From: an uncultured Collinsella sp.
GTDB lineage: Bacteria > Actinomycetota > Coriobacteriia > Coriobacteriales > Coriobacteriaceae
Length of the DNA stretch: 23,732 bases
Assembly (NCBI GenBank): GCA_900757465.1
Contig: CAAENY010000142.1
Location: 1-23,732, forward strand
Direction: 5' to 3'
Part shown: in pieces, positions 6,192 through 13,557 of the stretch
How positions within the stretch are numbered: position 1 is the first letter of the stretch
Layout of the letters: the number at the start of each line of letters is the position of its first letter
Notes under the pieces: model-generated
Told to the model about the DNA's origin: nothing
Database searches by the model: none
The model's input: the letters and a program-made list of their open reading frames with translations, nothing else
Program-made: the position numbers and the translations under genes

Positions 6192-7464
6192 GAATGCCCA
6201 CGTCGTCGACCCGTCCGTCGAGCTTGACGGTGTCGTTGACGTCCTGATTGACGGCGACAAGATCGCCGAGGTCGGCGAGAATCTCGCCGTCGAGGGGGCC
6301 GAGGTCCGCGACCTTTCCGGCAAGTACCTCGTCCCCGGCCTGGTGGACATGCACGTTCACCTTCGCGAGCCCGGCTACGAGGTCAAAGAGGACATCGAGA
6401 GCGGCACCCGCGCAGCTGCCAAGGGCGGCTTTACCGGCGTGTGCGCCATGCCCAACACCGATCCCGTCACCGATAACGGCACTGTCGTGGAGTTCGTCAA
6501 GTCCCGCGCTGCCGAGGTCGGCCACTGCCGCGTCTATCCGTCGGGCGCCATGACCCGCGGTCTTAAGGGCGAGGCCATGTCCGAGATGGGCGATATGGTC
6601 GCCCACGGCGCCGTCGCCTTCACCGATGACGGTCGCGGCGTGCAGGGCGCGGGCATGCTCCGTCGCTGCATGGACTACGGCAAGATGTTCGGCAAGGTCT
6701 TCATGAGCCACTGCCAGGACGAGGACCTGGTCGGCCATGGCCAGATCAACGAGGGCAAGGTCTCGACCCGTCTGGCCCTCGAGGGTTGGCCGGCTGCCGG
6801 CGAGGAGCTCCAGATCGCCCGCGACATCGAGATCGCCAAGCTGACCGGCGCCAAGCTGCACATCCAGCACATCTCCACCGCCCATGGTCTGGAGATCGTG
6901 CGTGCCGGTAAGGCCGCTGGCGTTCAGGTTACCTGCGAGGCCACCCCGCACCACATGTTCCTGACCGAGAACGACCTGGACGAGACCTACAACACCTCGC
7001 TCAAGGTCAATCCGCCGCTGCGTACCGAGGAGGACGCCGAGGCCATCCGTCAGGGCGTCATCGACGGTACCGTCGACGCTATCGTCACCGATCACGCTCC
7101 CCACACCCCGTGGGAGAAGGCCCGCGAGTTCGAGCTTGCGCCCTTTGGCATGATCGGCCTCGAGACCTCCCTGTCGCTCGTACTCACCGAGCTGGTCAAC
7201 ACGGGCAAGATGAGCGTGGGCCGCATGGTCGAGCTCATGGCCATCAAGCCGCGTGAGATTCTGGGCCTCGACCAGGTTCAGGTCAAGGCGGGCTCCGTTG
7301 CCGACCTGACCGTGTTCGACTCCTCTGCCACCTGGACGGTCGGCGAGGACGGTTATGAGTCGCGCGCCGAGAACTCCGGTTTTGCCGGCCGCACGCTTAC
7401 CGGTCGTGCCACCGATGTGTTTGTCGGCGGTAAGCAGACGCTCGCCGACGGCTGCATCTGCTAG
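6175..7464 (+). CDS. pyrC: Dihydroorotase, class I
   Basis: This 429-residue zinc amidohydrolase closes carbamoyl aspartate into dihydroorotate. The metal-binding DMHVHLREPG is at residues 59-68 (H60, H62). Later motifs are FTDDGRG, MSHCQDEDLV, HIQHIST and DHAPH, all typical of the Bacillus-type long dihydroorotase. The class I form usually has Asp rather than a carboxylated Lys at one metal position, which fits FTDDG. The ATG at 6175 follows GGAGG at 6162-6166. The start lies inside the pyrB reading frame, a 17-base overlap suggesting translational coupling. An intercistronic gap of 92 bases with two hairpins separates it from pyrK. Confidence 0.96.
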   Translation: MALLLKNAHVVDPSVELDGVVDVLIDGDKIAEVGENLAVEGAEVRDLSGKYLVPGLVDMHVHLREPGYEVKEDIESGTRAAAKGGFTGVCAMPNTDPVTDNGTVVEFVKSRAAEVGHCRVYPSGAMTRGLKGEAMSEMGDMVAHGAVAFTDDGRGVQGAGMLRRCMDYGKMFGKVFMSHCQDEDLVGHGQINEGKVSTRLALEGWPAAGEELQIARDIEIAKLTGAKLHIQHISTAHGLEIVRAGKAAGVQVTCEATPHHMFLTENDLDETYNTSLKVNPPLRTEEDAEAIRQGVIDGTVDAIVTDHAPHTPWEKAREFELAPFGMIGLETSLSLVLTELVNTGKMSVGRMVELMAIKPREILGLDQVQVKAGSVADLTVFDSSATWTVGEDGYESRAENSGFAGRTLTGRATDVFVGGKQTLADGCIC

Positions 7465-7484
7465 CATAGCCTTATCGCTTTTGT

Positions 7485-7524
7485 GCGCGGTGCCCTTGCG
7501 GTGCCGCGCTTTCTGTTCGTTTTG
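7485..7524 (+). terminator. Possible weak internal terminator or processing hairpin between pyrC and pyrK
   Basis: GCGCGGTGCC (7485-7494) pairs fully, with two wobble pairs, to GGTGCCGCGC (7500-7509) around CTTGC. An interrupted T-rich tail (TTTCTGTTCGTTTTG) follows. It lies inside the operon, so it may reduce downstream expression or protect the upstream mRNA rather than stop transcription fully. Confidence 0.5.
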
Positions 7525-7525
7525 A

Positions 7526-7541
7526 CCATGCAATCGCATGG
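7526..7541 (+). other. Perfect hairpin just upstream of the pyrK ribosome site
   Basis: CCATGC (7526-7531) and GCATGG (7536-7541) are exact reverse complements with the four-base loop AATC. It ends seven bases before the GGAG ribosome site of pyrK, so it could influence pyrK translation. Confidence 0.45.
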
Positions 7542-7556
7542 GGGATTGGAGCGTCT

Positions 7557-8348
7557 ATGCCCACACCTTCCACTGCACGCATGCACGACTTCGAGGTCGT
7601 CTCGAACCAGGAGATCGCCGACGGCATCTTCTCGCTCGTCATCTCGGCCCCCAAGCTTGCAAGTGCGCTCAAGCCCGGTCAGTTTGTGAACATTGCCGTG
7701 CCCGGCGATGCGTCCTCGCTGCTTCGCGTGCCCCTGAGCTTCTATCGCGCCGACGCCCAGGCCGGTACCGTCGAGCTGTGGTACGCCGTCGTGGGTGACG
7801 ACACCCGTCGTCTGTCGCAGATGGTCCCCGGCTCCAAGTCCAACCTGTTGGGCCCTGGCGGCCGCGGCTGGCTTGTTCCCGAGGGCACCAGGAAGGCGCT
7901 GCTCGTGGCGGGCGGCATCGGCGTTCCGCCCGTGCTCTGCCTCGCCGGCAAGCTTGCCGAGCAGGGCGTGGATGTCGACGTGTGCCTGGGCTTTGGCACC
8001 GCTTCCAAGGCCGTGGGTGTCGATGAGTTCCGCGCGCTGGGCGCCACGGTTAACGTGTGCACCGACGATGGCACGCTGGGCACGCACGGTTTTTGCACCG
8101 ACCCGGCAGCCGAGCTGCTCGGCGAGGGCGGCTACGACTACGTCGCCAGCTGCGGCCCCGCCGTCATGATGAAGAAAGTCGCCGCCGCTGCCGCCGAGGC
8201 CGGTGCGTACTGCGAGGTGTCGCTTGAGCGCATGATGAGCTGTGGCTTTGGCGCCTGCAACACCTGCAATGTCGAGACGGTCGACGGTATGAAGGGCGCC
8301 TGCATGTGCGGCCCCGTGTTCGATGCTTCCAAGGTGGTGGTCTTCTAG
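7557..8348 (+). CDS. pyrK: Dihydroorotate dehydrogenase B, electron transfer subunit
   Basis: This 263-residue FAD/2Fe-2S protein passes electrons from the PyrD FMN to NAD+ in class 1B dihydroorotate dehydrogenase (PyrD2-PyrK2). The N-terminal flavin domain contains LLRVPLSFY (residues 55-63), the FAD-binding segment. The NAD domain has LLVAGGIGVPP (115-125). The C-terminal iron-sulfur cluster ligands are C229, C234, C237 and C249 in SCGFGACNTC and KGACMCGP, with normal PyrK spacing. The ATG at 7557 has GGAG five bases upstream. Its stop overlaps the chosen pyrD start by one base (TAGTG), which fits stoichiometric expression of the two subunits. Confidence 0.95.
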   Translation: MPTPSTARMHDFEVVSNQEIADGIFSLVISAPKLASALKPGQFVNIAVPGDASSLLRVPLSFYRADAQAGTVELWYAVVGDDTRRLSQMVPGSKSNLLGPGGRGWLVPEGTRKALLVAGGIGVPPVLCLAGKLAEQGVDVDVCLGFGTASKAVGVDEFRALGATVNVCTDDGTLGTHGFCTDPAAELLGEGGYDYVASCGPAVMMKKVAAAAAEAGAYCEVSLERMMSCGFGACNTCNVETVDGMKGACMCGPVFDASKVVVF

Positions 8349-9271
8349 TGGGTACCGTGAACATGGCCGTCGATTTCGGCGGCGTCAAGATGCAGAACCC
8401 CATCAACACCGCAGCCGGTACCTTTGGCTACGGATGGCAGTTCCAGAACTTCTTTGATGTCTCCCAGCTGGGTGCCATCACCACCAAGGGTTGTGCTGCC
8501 GAGCCCTGGCCCGGCAACCCCGCGCCTCGCATGGCCGAGATCCCGGGCGGCATGATCAACTCCGTGGGCCTTCAGAACCCCGGCGTGGCTGCCTTCGCCC
8601 GTGAGTCCGGTCCGTGGCTCGAGCAGCTCTCCAAGGACGGTTGCCAGGTCATCTGCCAGGTCGCCGGTCACTCCGTTGACGAGTTTGTGCGCGCGCTCGA
8701 GATGTATGTCGAGCTGTGCCCCTGGGCTGCCGGCTACGAGATCAACGTCAGCTGCCCCAATATTGCCGCCGGCGGTGCCGCCATGGGCTCCTCGCCCGAG
8801 GGCGCCTCTGCCGTTATGGCTGCCTGCCGTAAGGTGACCGATAAGCCGCTGTTCGTGAAGATGGCGCCGGTTAACGTCGCCGAGATTGCCAAGGCTCTCG
8901 AGGCCGCGGGTGCTGACGGCCTTTCGGTCATCAACTCCATTCAGGGCATGGCCATTGACGTTCATACCCGCAAGTCCCGTGTGGCCAAGCCCAAGGGCGG
9001 CCTTTCGGGCCCGCTGTGCCACCACATCGCCGTTCGCATGGTCTGGGAGGTCGCTCAGGCCGTCGATATCCCCATCAACGGTGTCGGCGGCGTCATGACG
9101 GGCGAAGATGCGGCGGAGTTTATCCTGGCTGGCGCCACCTGCGTGTCGGTCGGCATGGCCAACTTTGTCGATCCGTGCGCATCGATTAAGATCGCGCACG
9201 AGCTCGAGGCCTGGGCGGAGTCCCAGGGCGTGAAGGACATCAATGAGCTGGTAGGTGCTTTCGAATGCTAG
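8348..9271 (+). CDS. pyrD: Dihydroorotate dehydrogenase, class 1B catalytic subunit
   Basis: This protein of about 307 residues is an FMN-dependent enzyme that oxidises dihydroorotate to orotate. FMN-binding segments include AITTKGC (K47) and INSVGLQNPG. The active-site base is C136 in NVSCPN; cysteine here marks class 1 enzymes, and the adjacent pyrK specifies 1B. C-terminal glycine-rich motifs are INGVGGVMTGEDA and AGATCVSVG. I chose the GTG at 8348, which overlaps the pyrK stop, with AAGGTGG upstream at 8331-8337. GTG 8357 or ATG 8363 are alternatives, changing the N-terminus by 3-5 residues. Its stop overlaps the pyrF start. Confidence 0.95.
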   Translation: MGTVNMAVDFGGVKMQNPINTAAGTFGYGWQFQNFFDVSQLGAITTKGCAAEPWPGNPAPRMAEIPGGMINSVGLQNPGVAAFARESGPWLEQLSKDGCQVICQVAGHSVDEFVRALEMYVELCPWAAGYEINVSCPNIAAGGAAMGSSPEGASAVMAACRKVTDKPLFVKMAPVNVAEIAKALEAAGADGLSVINSIQGMAIDVHTRKSRVAKPKGGLSGPLCHHIAVRMVWEVAQAVDIPINGVGGVMTGEDAAEFILAGATCVSVGMANFVDPCASIKIAHELEAWAESQGVKDINELVGAFEC

Positions 9272-9981
9272 AGACCGATGCCCGCGACCGCGTTATCGTC
9301 GCCCTCGACTGCGACCGTGAGCGTGCACTCGAGCTCGCCCACGAGCTTTCTGGTCATGCCGCTTGGCTTAAGGTCGGCATGACGCTCTATTACGCCGAGG
9401 GCCCCGAGATCGTCAAGACGTTCAAGGACCTGGGCTTTAAGGTCTTCCTCGACCTCAAGTTCCATGACATTCCGCATCAGGTGCGCGGTGCCGCCCGTTC
9501 GGCCTCGCTCGCCGGTGCCGACCTGCTCTCGGTCCATGGGCTGGGTTCGGGCGCTATGCTCGCTACCTGCCGTGAGGGTGCCGAAGAGGCGCGCGAGGAT
9601 CGCGCCAAGCTCGTCGCCATCACCGTGCTCACGAGCATGAACCAGGATTCGCTGACCGAGATCGGTGTCGAGTCGCCCGTGGCCGAGGAAGCCGCCCGCC
9701 TGGCGAAGCTTGCCCAGGCCAACGGCATCGACGGCATCGTGTGCTCTCCGATGGAGGCCCATGACATGCGCGAGCTACTTGGTCCCGATGCCTTGATCGT
9801 GACTCCGGGCGTGCGTCCGGTGGGTGCCGCCTTGGGCGATCAATCCCGCGTGGCGACGCCTTCTCAGGCTATCGAGCGCGGTGCGAGCCACATCGTGGTG
9901 GGTCGACCCATTACCGGTGCCGACGACCCTGTTGCCGCATTTGACGCCATCGTTGCCGAGCTGGTCGAAAACGTCGCCTAA
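9265..9981 (+). CDS. pyrF: Orotidine 5'-phosphate decarboxylase
   Basis: This 238-residue enzyme decarboxylates OMP to UMP, the last step of de novo synthesis. The catalytic motif DLKFHDIP places D63, K65 and D68 in the family's DxKxxD arrangement. WLKVGMTLY near 34 and the phosphate-binding end segment VVGRPITGADDP are also typical of the short bacterial PyrF. The start ATG at 9265 lies seven bases inside pyrD (ATGCTAG), so translation is probably coupled. It is the last pyr gene here. Orotate phosphoribosyltransferase (pyrE), which makes its substrate, is not in the window and must be elsewhere. Confidence 0.96.
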   Translation: MLETDARDRVIVALDCDRERALELAHELSGHAAWLKVGMTLYYAEGPEIVKTFKDLGFKVFLDLKFHDIPHQVRGAARSASLAGADLLSVHGLGSGAMLATCREGAEEAREDRAKLVAITVLTSMNQDSLTEIGVESPVAEEAARLAKLAQANGIDGIVCSPMEAHDMRELLGPDALIVTPGVRPVGAALGDQSRVATPSQAIERGASHIVVGRPITGADDPVAAFDAIVAELVENVA

Positions 9982-10024
9982 AAGATTCCCTCAAGTCACC
10001 ACTTTTGGGTCTCATTAGCACAAA

Positions 10025-10087
10025 TTAGCCCCTGTGCCTGCGAAAACTTTCCCATCCTTTGTGTGGAATCGCAGGTCAGGGGCTTAA
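10025..10087. other. Long stem-loop after pyrF
   Basis: TTAGCCCCTG (10025-10034) pairs with CAGGGGCTTAA (10077-10087, one bulged A). CCTGCGA (10037-10043) pairs with TCGCAGG (10069-10075). TTTCC/GGAA near 10048 and 10065 could add an inner stem. It lies 43 bases past the pyrF stop. The tail after the stem (AACTTTG) is a poor T run, so this may be a weak terminator of the pyr operon, a small structured RNA, or a repeat family. Which of these it is cannot be decided from one copy. Confidence 0.55.
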
Positions 10088-10103
10088 CTTTGACCTCCGT
10101 ATA

Positions 10104-10132
10104 TTGCACTTTTCGCAGGTATCGTCTAACCT
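10104..10132 (+). promoter_or_regulatory. Candidate promoter upstream of mihF (distal)
   Basis: TTGCAC (10104-10109) and TAACCT (10127-10132) are 17 bases apart, about 90 bases before the mihF start. The -35 is moderate and the -10 weak. The call is based on pattern only. Confidence 0.25.
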
Positions 10133-10148
10133 ATGGAGCCGTCGATTG

Positions 10149-10180
10149 GGCATTTAGTGCGTTTTACGTGCTAAAATGCC
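10149..10180 (+). promoter_or_regulatory. mihF-proximal extended -10 inside a dyad
   Basis: TGCTAAAAT at 10169-10177 is an extended -10 (TGn plus TAAAAT) about 45 bases before mihF. It sits in the right arm of an imperfect dyad, GGCATTTAG (10150-10158) versus CTAAAATGCC (10171-10180) with one bulge, so a repressor or autoregulatory site overlapping the promoter is possible. Confidence 0.4.
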
Positions 10181-10221
10181 AATTATTGCATCAGATATAA
10201 CCCAACTATTTGGAGGTTCGA

Positions 10222-10530
10222 ATGGCACTCCCTCAGCTTACCGACGAGCAGCGCAAGCAGGCTCTTGAGAAGGCTGCTGCCGCACGTCACGCCCGCGCTG
10301 AGCTTCGCGAGCAGATCAAGAAGGGCGAGAAGTCCCTCGAGTCCGTGCTCAACTCCGATGACCCCATCGCTTCCCGCATGAAGGTTTCCACCCTCATCGA
10401 GTCTCTGCCTGGTTATGGCAAGGCCAAGGCCGCCAAGATCATGGAGGAGCTCGGCATCTCCGCTACCCGTCGCGTCCAGGGCCTCGGCGTCCGTCAGCGC
10501 GAGCAGCTCCTCGAGCAGCTGACCAAATAA
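10222..10530 (+). CDS. mihF: Actinobacterial integration host factor (mIHF)
   Basis: This 102-residue protein is of the actinobacterial IHF family, a nucleoid-associated DNA-binding protein unrelated in fold to the HU/IHF of proteobacteria. The start MALPQLTDEQR and the basic helix (residues about 7-35) are characteristic. The DNA-binding helix-two-turn-helix is ESLPGYGKAKAAKIMEELGI (about 60-79), followed by a QGLGVRQREQLL tail. GGAGG at 10212-10216 fixes the ATG at 10222. It directly precedes gmk and rpoZ, the conserved actinobacterial order, and this is the best single lineage marker in the window. It may be autoregulated, given the dyad over its candidate promoter. Confidence 0.93.
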   Translation: MALPQLTDEQRKQALEKAAAARHARAELREQIKKGEKSLESVLNSDDPIASRMKVSTLIESLPGYGKAKAAKIMEELGISATRRVQGLGVRQREQLLEQLTK

Positions 10531-11100
<570 letters not shown>

Positions 11101-11105
11101 GGTCC

Positions 11106-11387
11106 GTGTCCGTTGTAAAGCCTTGCATTGACGATCTTCTGGAGAAGACCGATCACAACCGCTTCCTGCTCGCCTCGCTTGCCTCCAAGCGCGCCTGCGA
11201 CATTAACAGCATGCTGCGTGGTCAGCACAACCGCGTGCTCGTCGTCCAGGATGTCGATGACATCACCATTTCGCTTTCCGGCGCCGATACCATCTCGATG
11301 GCTATGGACGAGATTGTCGACGGTGACATCTCCTACGATGAGGCCCGTTACGAGAAGGCGCTCGGCCACAAGGTTGCTGAAGCCTAA
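11106..11387 (+). CDS. rpoZ: RNA polymerase omega subunit
   Basis: This 93-residue protein helps assemble RNA polymerase by chaperoning the beta-prime subunit. The family core is IDDLLEKTDHNRFLLASLASKRACDINSML (residues about 8-37), with the conserved ASLASKRA helix. The GTG start at 11106 has AAAGGA about 10 bases upstream and lies five bases after the gmk stop. The gmk-rpoZ pairing is widespread in bacteria. Its TAA stop is immediately followed by the thiI ATG. Confidence 0.92.
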   Translation: MSVVKPCIDDLLEKTDHNRFLLASLASKRACDINSMLRGQHNRVLVVQDVDDITISLSGADTISMAMDEIVDGDISYDEARYEKALGHKVAEA

Positions 11388-12632
11388 ATGGCGGCTCGCG
11401 TCTGCCTGGTCCACTATCACGAGGTTGGACTGAAGGGCAAGAACCGCGCACATTTTGAGCATATCCTCATGGATAACATCAAGGCGGCCTTGGCCGCCTT
11501 TTCCGTGAATGCCGTGTCTCGAATTTCCGGTTATATCCTCGTGACCTTTAACGAGCATCAGGCCGACGAGGCGGCGCGCGTCATCCGCACCGTCCCCGGC
11601 GTTGCCCGCGTGTCCCTGGCATATCACACGAACCGCGACCCGCAGGAGTACTGCGCCGCCGCCGTGAAGGCGCTGCGCGAGTTCGGTCCCTTCGATTCGT
11701 TTAAGGTGCATGCCAAGCGCTCGAACACCGACTACGAGCTCACCTCTATTGAAATCAATCGACAGGTTGGCGAGGTGCTGTGCGAGGCGTTTCCCGACAA
11801 TAAGGTCCAGATGCACGATCCCGACGCGATGGTGCACGTGCTGGTGGTCCAGGGTAGTGTCTACGTGTATGCGCGCTCTGAGCGCGGCGTGGGCGGCTTG
11901 CCGGTAGGATCTGCCGGCAAGGTCGTGACGCTTCTGTCGTCGGGCATCGATTCTCCGGTGGCGACCTGGATGCTCGCGCGTCGCGGCGCCGTATGCGTGC
12001 CGGTGCATTTTTCCGGTCGTCCGCAGACGCCCGATACCAGTGAGTATCTGGTGCAGGACATTATTCGCGCCCTTGAGCCGGGTGTCCAGATCGGTCGCCT
12101 GTACGTAGTCCCGTTTGGCGACTGCCAGCGCGAGATTTCGGTCACCTGCCCCAGCAATCTGCGCGTGATTATGTACCGTCGCATCATGTATTCGGTTGCC
12201 GAGCGCATTGCGCACATCGAGGGCGCCAAGGCTATCGTGACCGGTGAATCACTCGGTCAGGTTGCCTCCCAGACGCTCGAGAACATCATGGCCGTCAACG
12301 AGGCTGTCAAGATCCCCGTGTTCCGTCCGTTGATCGGTTCGGACAAGCAGGAGATCATCGCACGCGCTGAGGAGATCGGTACGTTCGATATCTCGACCGA
12401 GGCTGCTCCCGACTGCTGCACGCTGTTTATGCCGCGTCGTCCCGAGACGCACGCTAAACTCGATGCCGTGCATGAGGCGTGGGAGCTATTCGATCACGAG
12501 GAGATGATTGAGCGTTTGCTTAAACAGACCGAGTATATCGACTTCGAGAGCAATACGTATAAGGCCCCTAAGACCTTAAAACGCAAACATTCCGAGCTCG
12601 CTCCGCGTGAGATTTACCAAGATCACGAATAA
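11388..12632 (+). CDS. thiI: tRNA 4-thiouridine synthase ThiI
   Basis: This 414-residue enzyme uses ATP to transfer sulfur to U8 of tRNA; in some bacteria it also serves thiamine thiazole synthesis. Its domains are an N-terminal ferredoxin-like region, a THUMP domain (about 60-165) and a PP-loop adenylating domain. The P-loop is LLSSGIDSPVATWML (182-196), where the first glycine of the usual SGGxDS is serine. VTGESLGQVASQTLENI and DCCTLFMPRRPETH are other family motifs. It lacks the C-terminal rhodanese domain of E. coli ThiI, as most Gram-positive forms do, so a NifS-like partner elsewhere should supply sulfur. The ATG abuts the rpoZ stop. The gene ends before a strong terminator. Confidence 0.95.
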   Translation: MAARVCLVHYHEVGLKGKNRAHFEHILMDNIKAALAAFSVNAVSRISGYILVTFNEHQADEAARVIRTVPGVARVSLAYHTNRDPQEYCAAAVKALREFGPFDSFKVHAKRSNTDYELTSIEINRQVGEVLCEAFPDNKVQMHDPDAMVHVLVVQGSVYVYARSERGVGGLPVGSAGKVVTLLSSGIDSPVATWMLARRGAVCVPVHFSGRPQTPDTSEYLVQDIIRALEPGVQIGRLYVVPFGDCQREISVTCPSNLRVIMYRRIMYSVAERIAHIEGAKAIVTGESLGQVASQTLENIMAVNEAVKIPVFRPLIGSDKQEIIARAEEIGTFDISTEAAPDCCTLFMPRRPETHAKLDAVHEAWELFDHEEMIERLLKQTEYIDFESNTYKAPKTLKRKHSELAPREIYQDHE

Positions 12633-12645
12633 TGTTGTGTATAGA

Positions 12646-12676
12646 CCGGCGGTGCATTTGCATCGTCGGCCTTTTT
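12646..12676 (+). terminator. Rho-independent terminator after thiI
   Basis: CCGGCGGTGCA (12646-12656) pairs with TGCATCGTCGG (12659-12669), with two wobble pairs. It is followed by CC and five T residues (12672-12676). It lies 13 bases past the thiI stop and closes the mihF-gmk-rpoZ-thiI unit. Confidence 0.9.
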
Positions 12677-12747
12677 GTATCTGGGCTTTTGGCGATATAC
12701 GGTGCATTTATCGACGTGTTCCTGAATAAATGGGCATTTTTTCGCAA

Positions 12748-12782
12748 GGTTTTGGTCAGCTTTTGGTTTGACCGCGAAAACC
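12748..12782. other. Inverted repeat upstream of comEA
   Basis: GGTTTT-GGTCA (12748-12758) matches, as a reverse complement with a three-base insertion, TGACC-GCG-AAAACC (12769-12782). It lies about 65 bases before the comEA start in a gap that should hold the comEA promoter. It might be an operator. No clear -10/-35 pair was found nearby. Confidence 0.35.
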
Positions 12783-12846
12783 GGTGTGGATGTGCGGAGG
12801 CCGTAGCGTTCGTTTCCTGACACGATGGTGTTGGGAGGTGTTTGCT

Positions 12847-13557
12847 ATGGCGCAACGCGAGCAACACGAACGGGTTAAACGGATGGACCGCTGGGCAGAA
12901 AAGCTGCTCGGCCATAAGGCGGTGGTCGTGGCGATTCTGGTTGTCATTGCCGCCGCGAGCGGCTTGGCGATGGCAAGTTTTAGTAGCCGCTCCAGCGGCG
13001 TGTCGTTTGAGCGTGGTGATGAGGTGGGCACCTTGGATGTGCATGAGGCCGGGGATGCGTCACCTGACGATGCCGATGAGTCGTCTGACAAGAGTTCTTC
13101 TGCTGCCGAGGTGTACGTCGATGTTGATGGCGCCGTTGTGAGGCCTGGCGTGTACCGATTCAAAGATGGAGCGCGGGTGTCCCAAGCTATCGATGCCGCC
13201 GGAGGGCTTACGGCCGAGGCGGATGTGACGGGGCTTAATCGTGCGTCCAAGATCACAGATGGTCAAAAGATCTATGTTCCGACGGTGGGGGAGCAACAAG
13301 CGACCGCGGCGGTCGGCGGGGCTGAAAGCGGTGCTGCCACGGCACCTGGTACGGGGTCTTCGTCTGGGCTCGTGAACATCAATACGGCAAGTTCGGCGGA
13401 GCTGCAGACGCTTTCGGGCATCGGGCCTTCTATGGCCCAGTCAATTATCGACGAGCGGACGCAAAACGGGGCCTTTGCCTCGGTCGATGACCTTATGCGC
13501 GTATCGGGGATCGGTGAGAAGAAGCTCGCCAAAATTAAAGATTGCATCTGCGTATGA
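12847..13557 (+). CDS. comEA: Competence DNA receptor ComEA
   Basis: This 236-residue protein binds double-stranded DNA at the outer face of the membrane and hands it to the ComEC channel. One N-terminal transmembrane anchor spans about residues 25-43. It is followed by an acidic, serine-rich linker, an SLBB domain (about 89-145, starting VYVDVDGAVVRPGVY) and a second flexible linker. A C-terminal helix-hairpin-helix pair (175-233) holds VNINTASSAELQTLSGIGPSMA and LMRVSGIGEKKLAKIK. GGGAGGTG at 12833-12840 fixes the ATG at 12847. Its TGA overlaps the comEC ATG, so the two are translationally coupled. No comEB lies between them. Confidence 0.94.
   Translation: MAQREQHERVKRMDRWAEKLLGHKAVVVAILVVIAAASGLAMASFSSRSSGVSFERGDEVGTLDVHEAGDASPDDADESSDKSSSAAEVYVDVDGAVVRPGVYRFKDGARVSQAIDAAGGLTAEADVTGLNRASKITDGQKIYVPTVGEQQATAAVGGAESGAATAPGTGSSSGLVNINTASSAELQTLSGIGPSMAQSIIDERTQNGAFASVDDLMRVSGIGEKKLAKIKDCICV

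Noticed and set aside
6142..7539. Long minus-strand frame opposite pyrC
   Set aside because: It is a shadow of pyrC with low-complexity composition and no recognisable family.
11896..11921. Palindrome CTTGCCGG/CCGGCAAG inside thiI
   Set aside because: It lies in conserved coding sequence (GLPVGSAGK, just before the PP-loop) and is best explained by codon choice.
12632..12820. 62-codon hydrophobic ORF between thiI and comEA
   Set aside because: It runs through the thiI terminator and has no ribosome site. The hydrophobic look comes from T-rich intergenic DNA.
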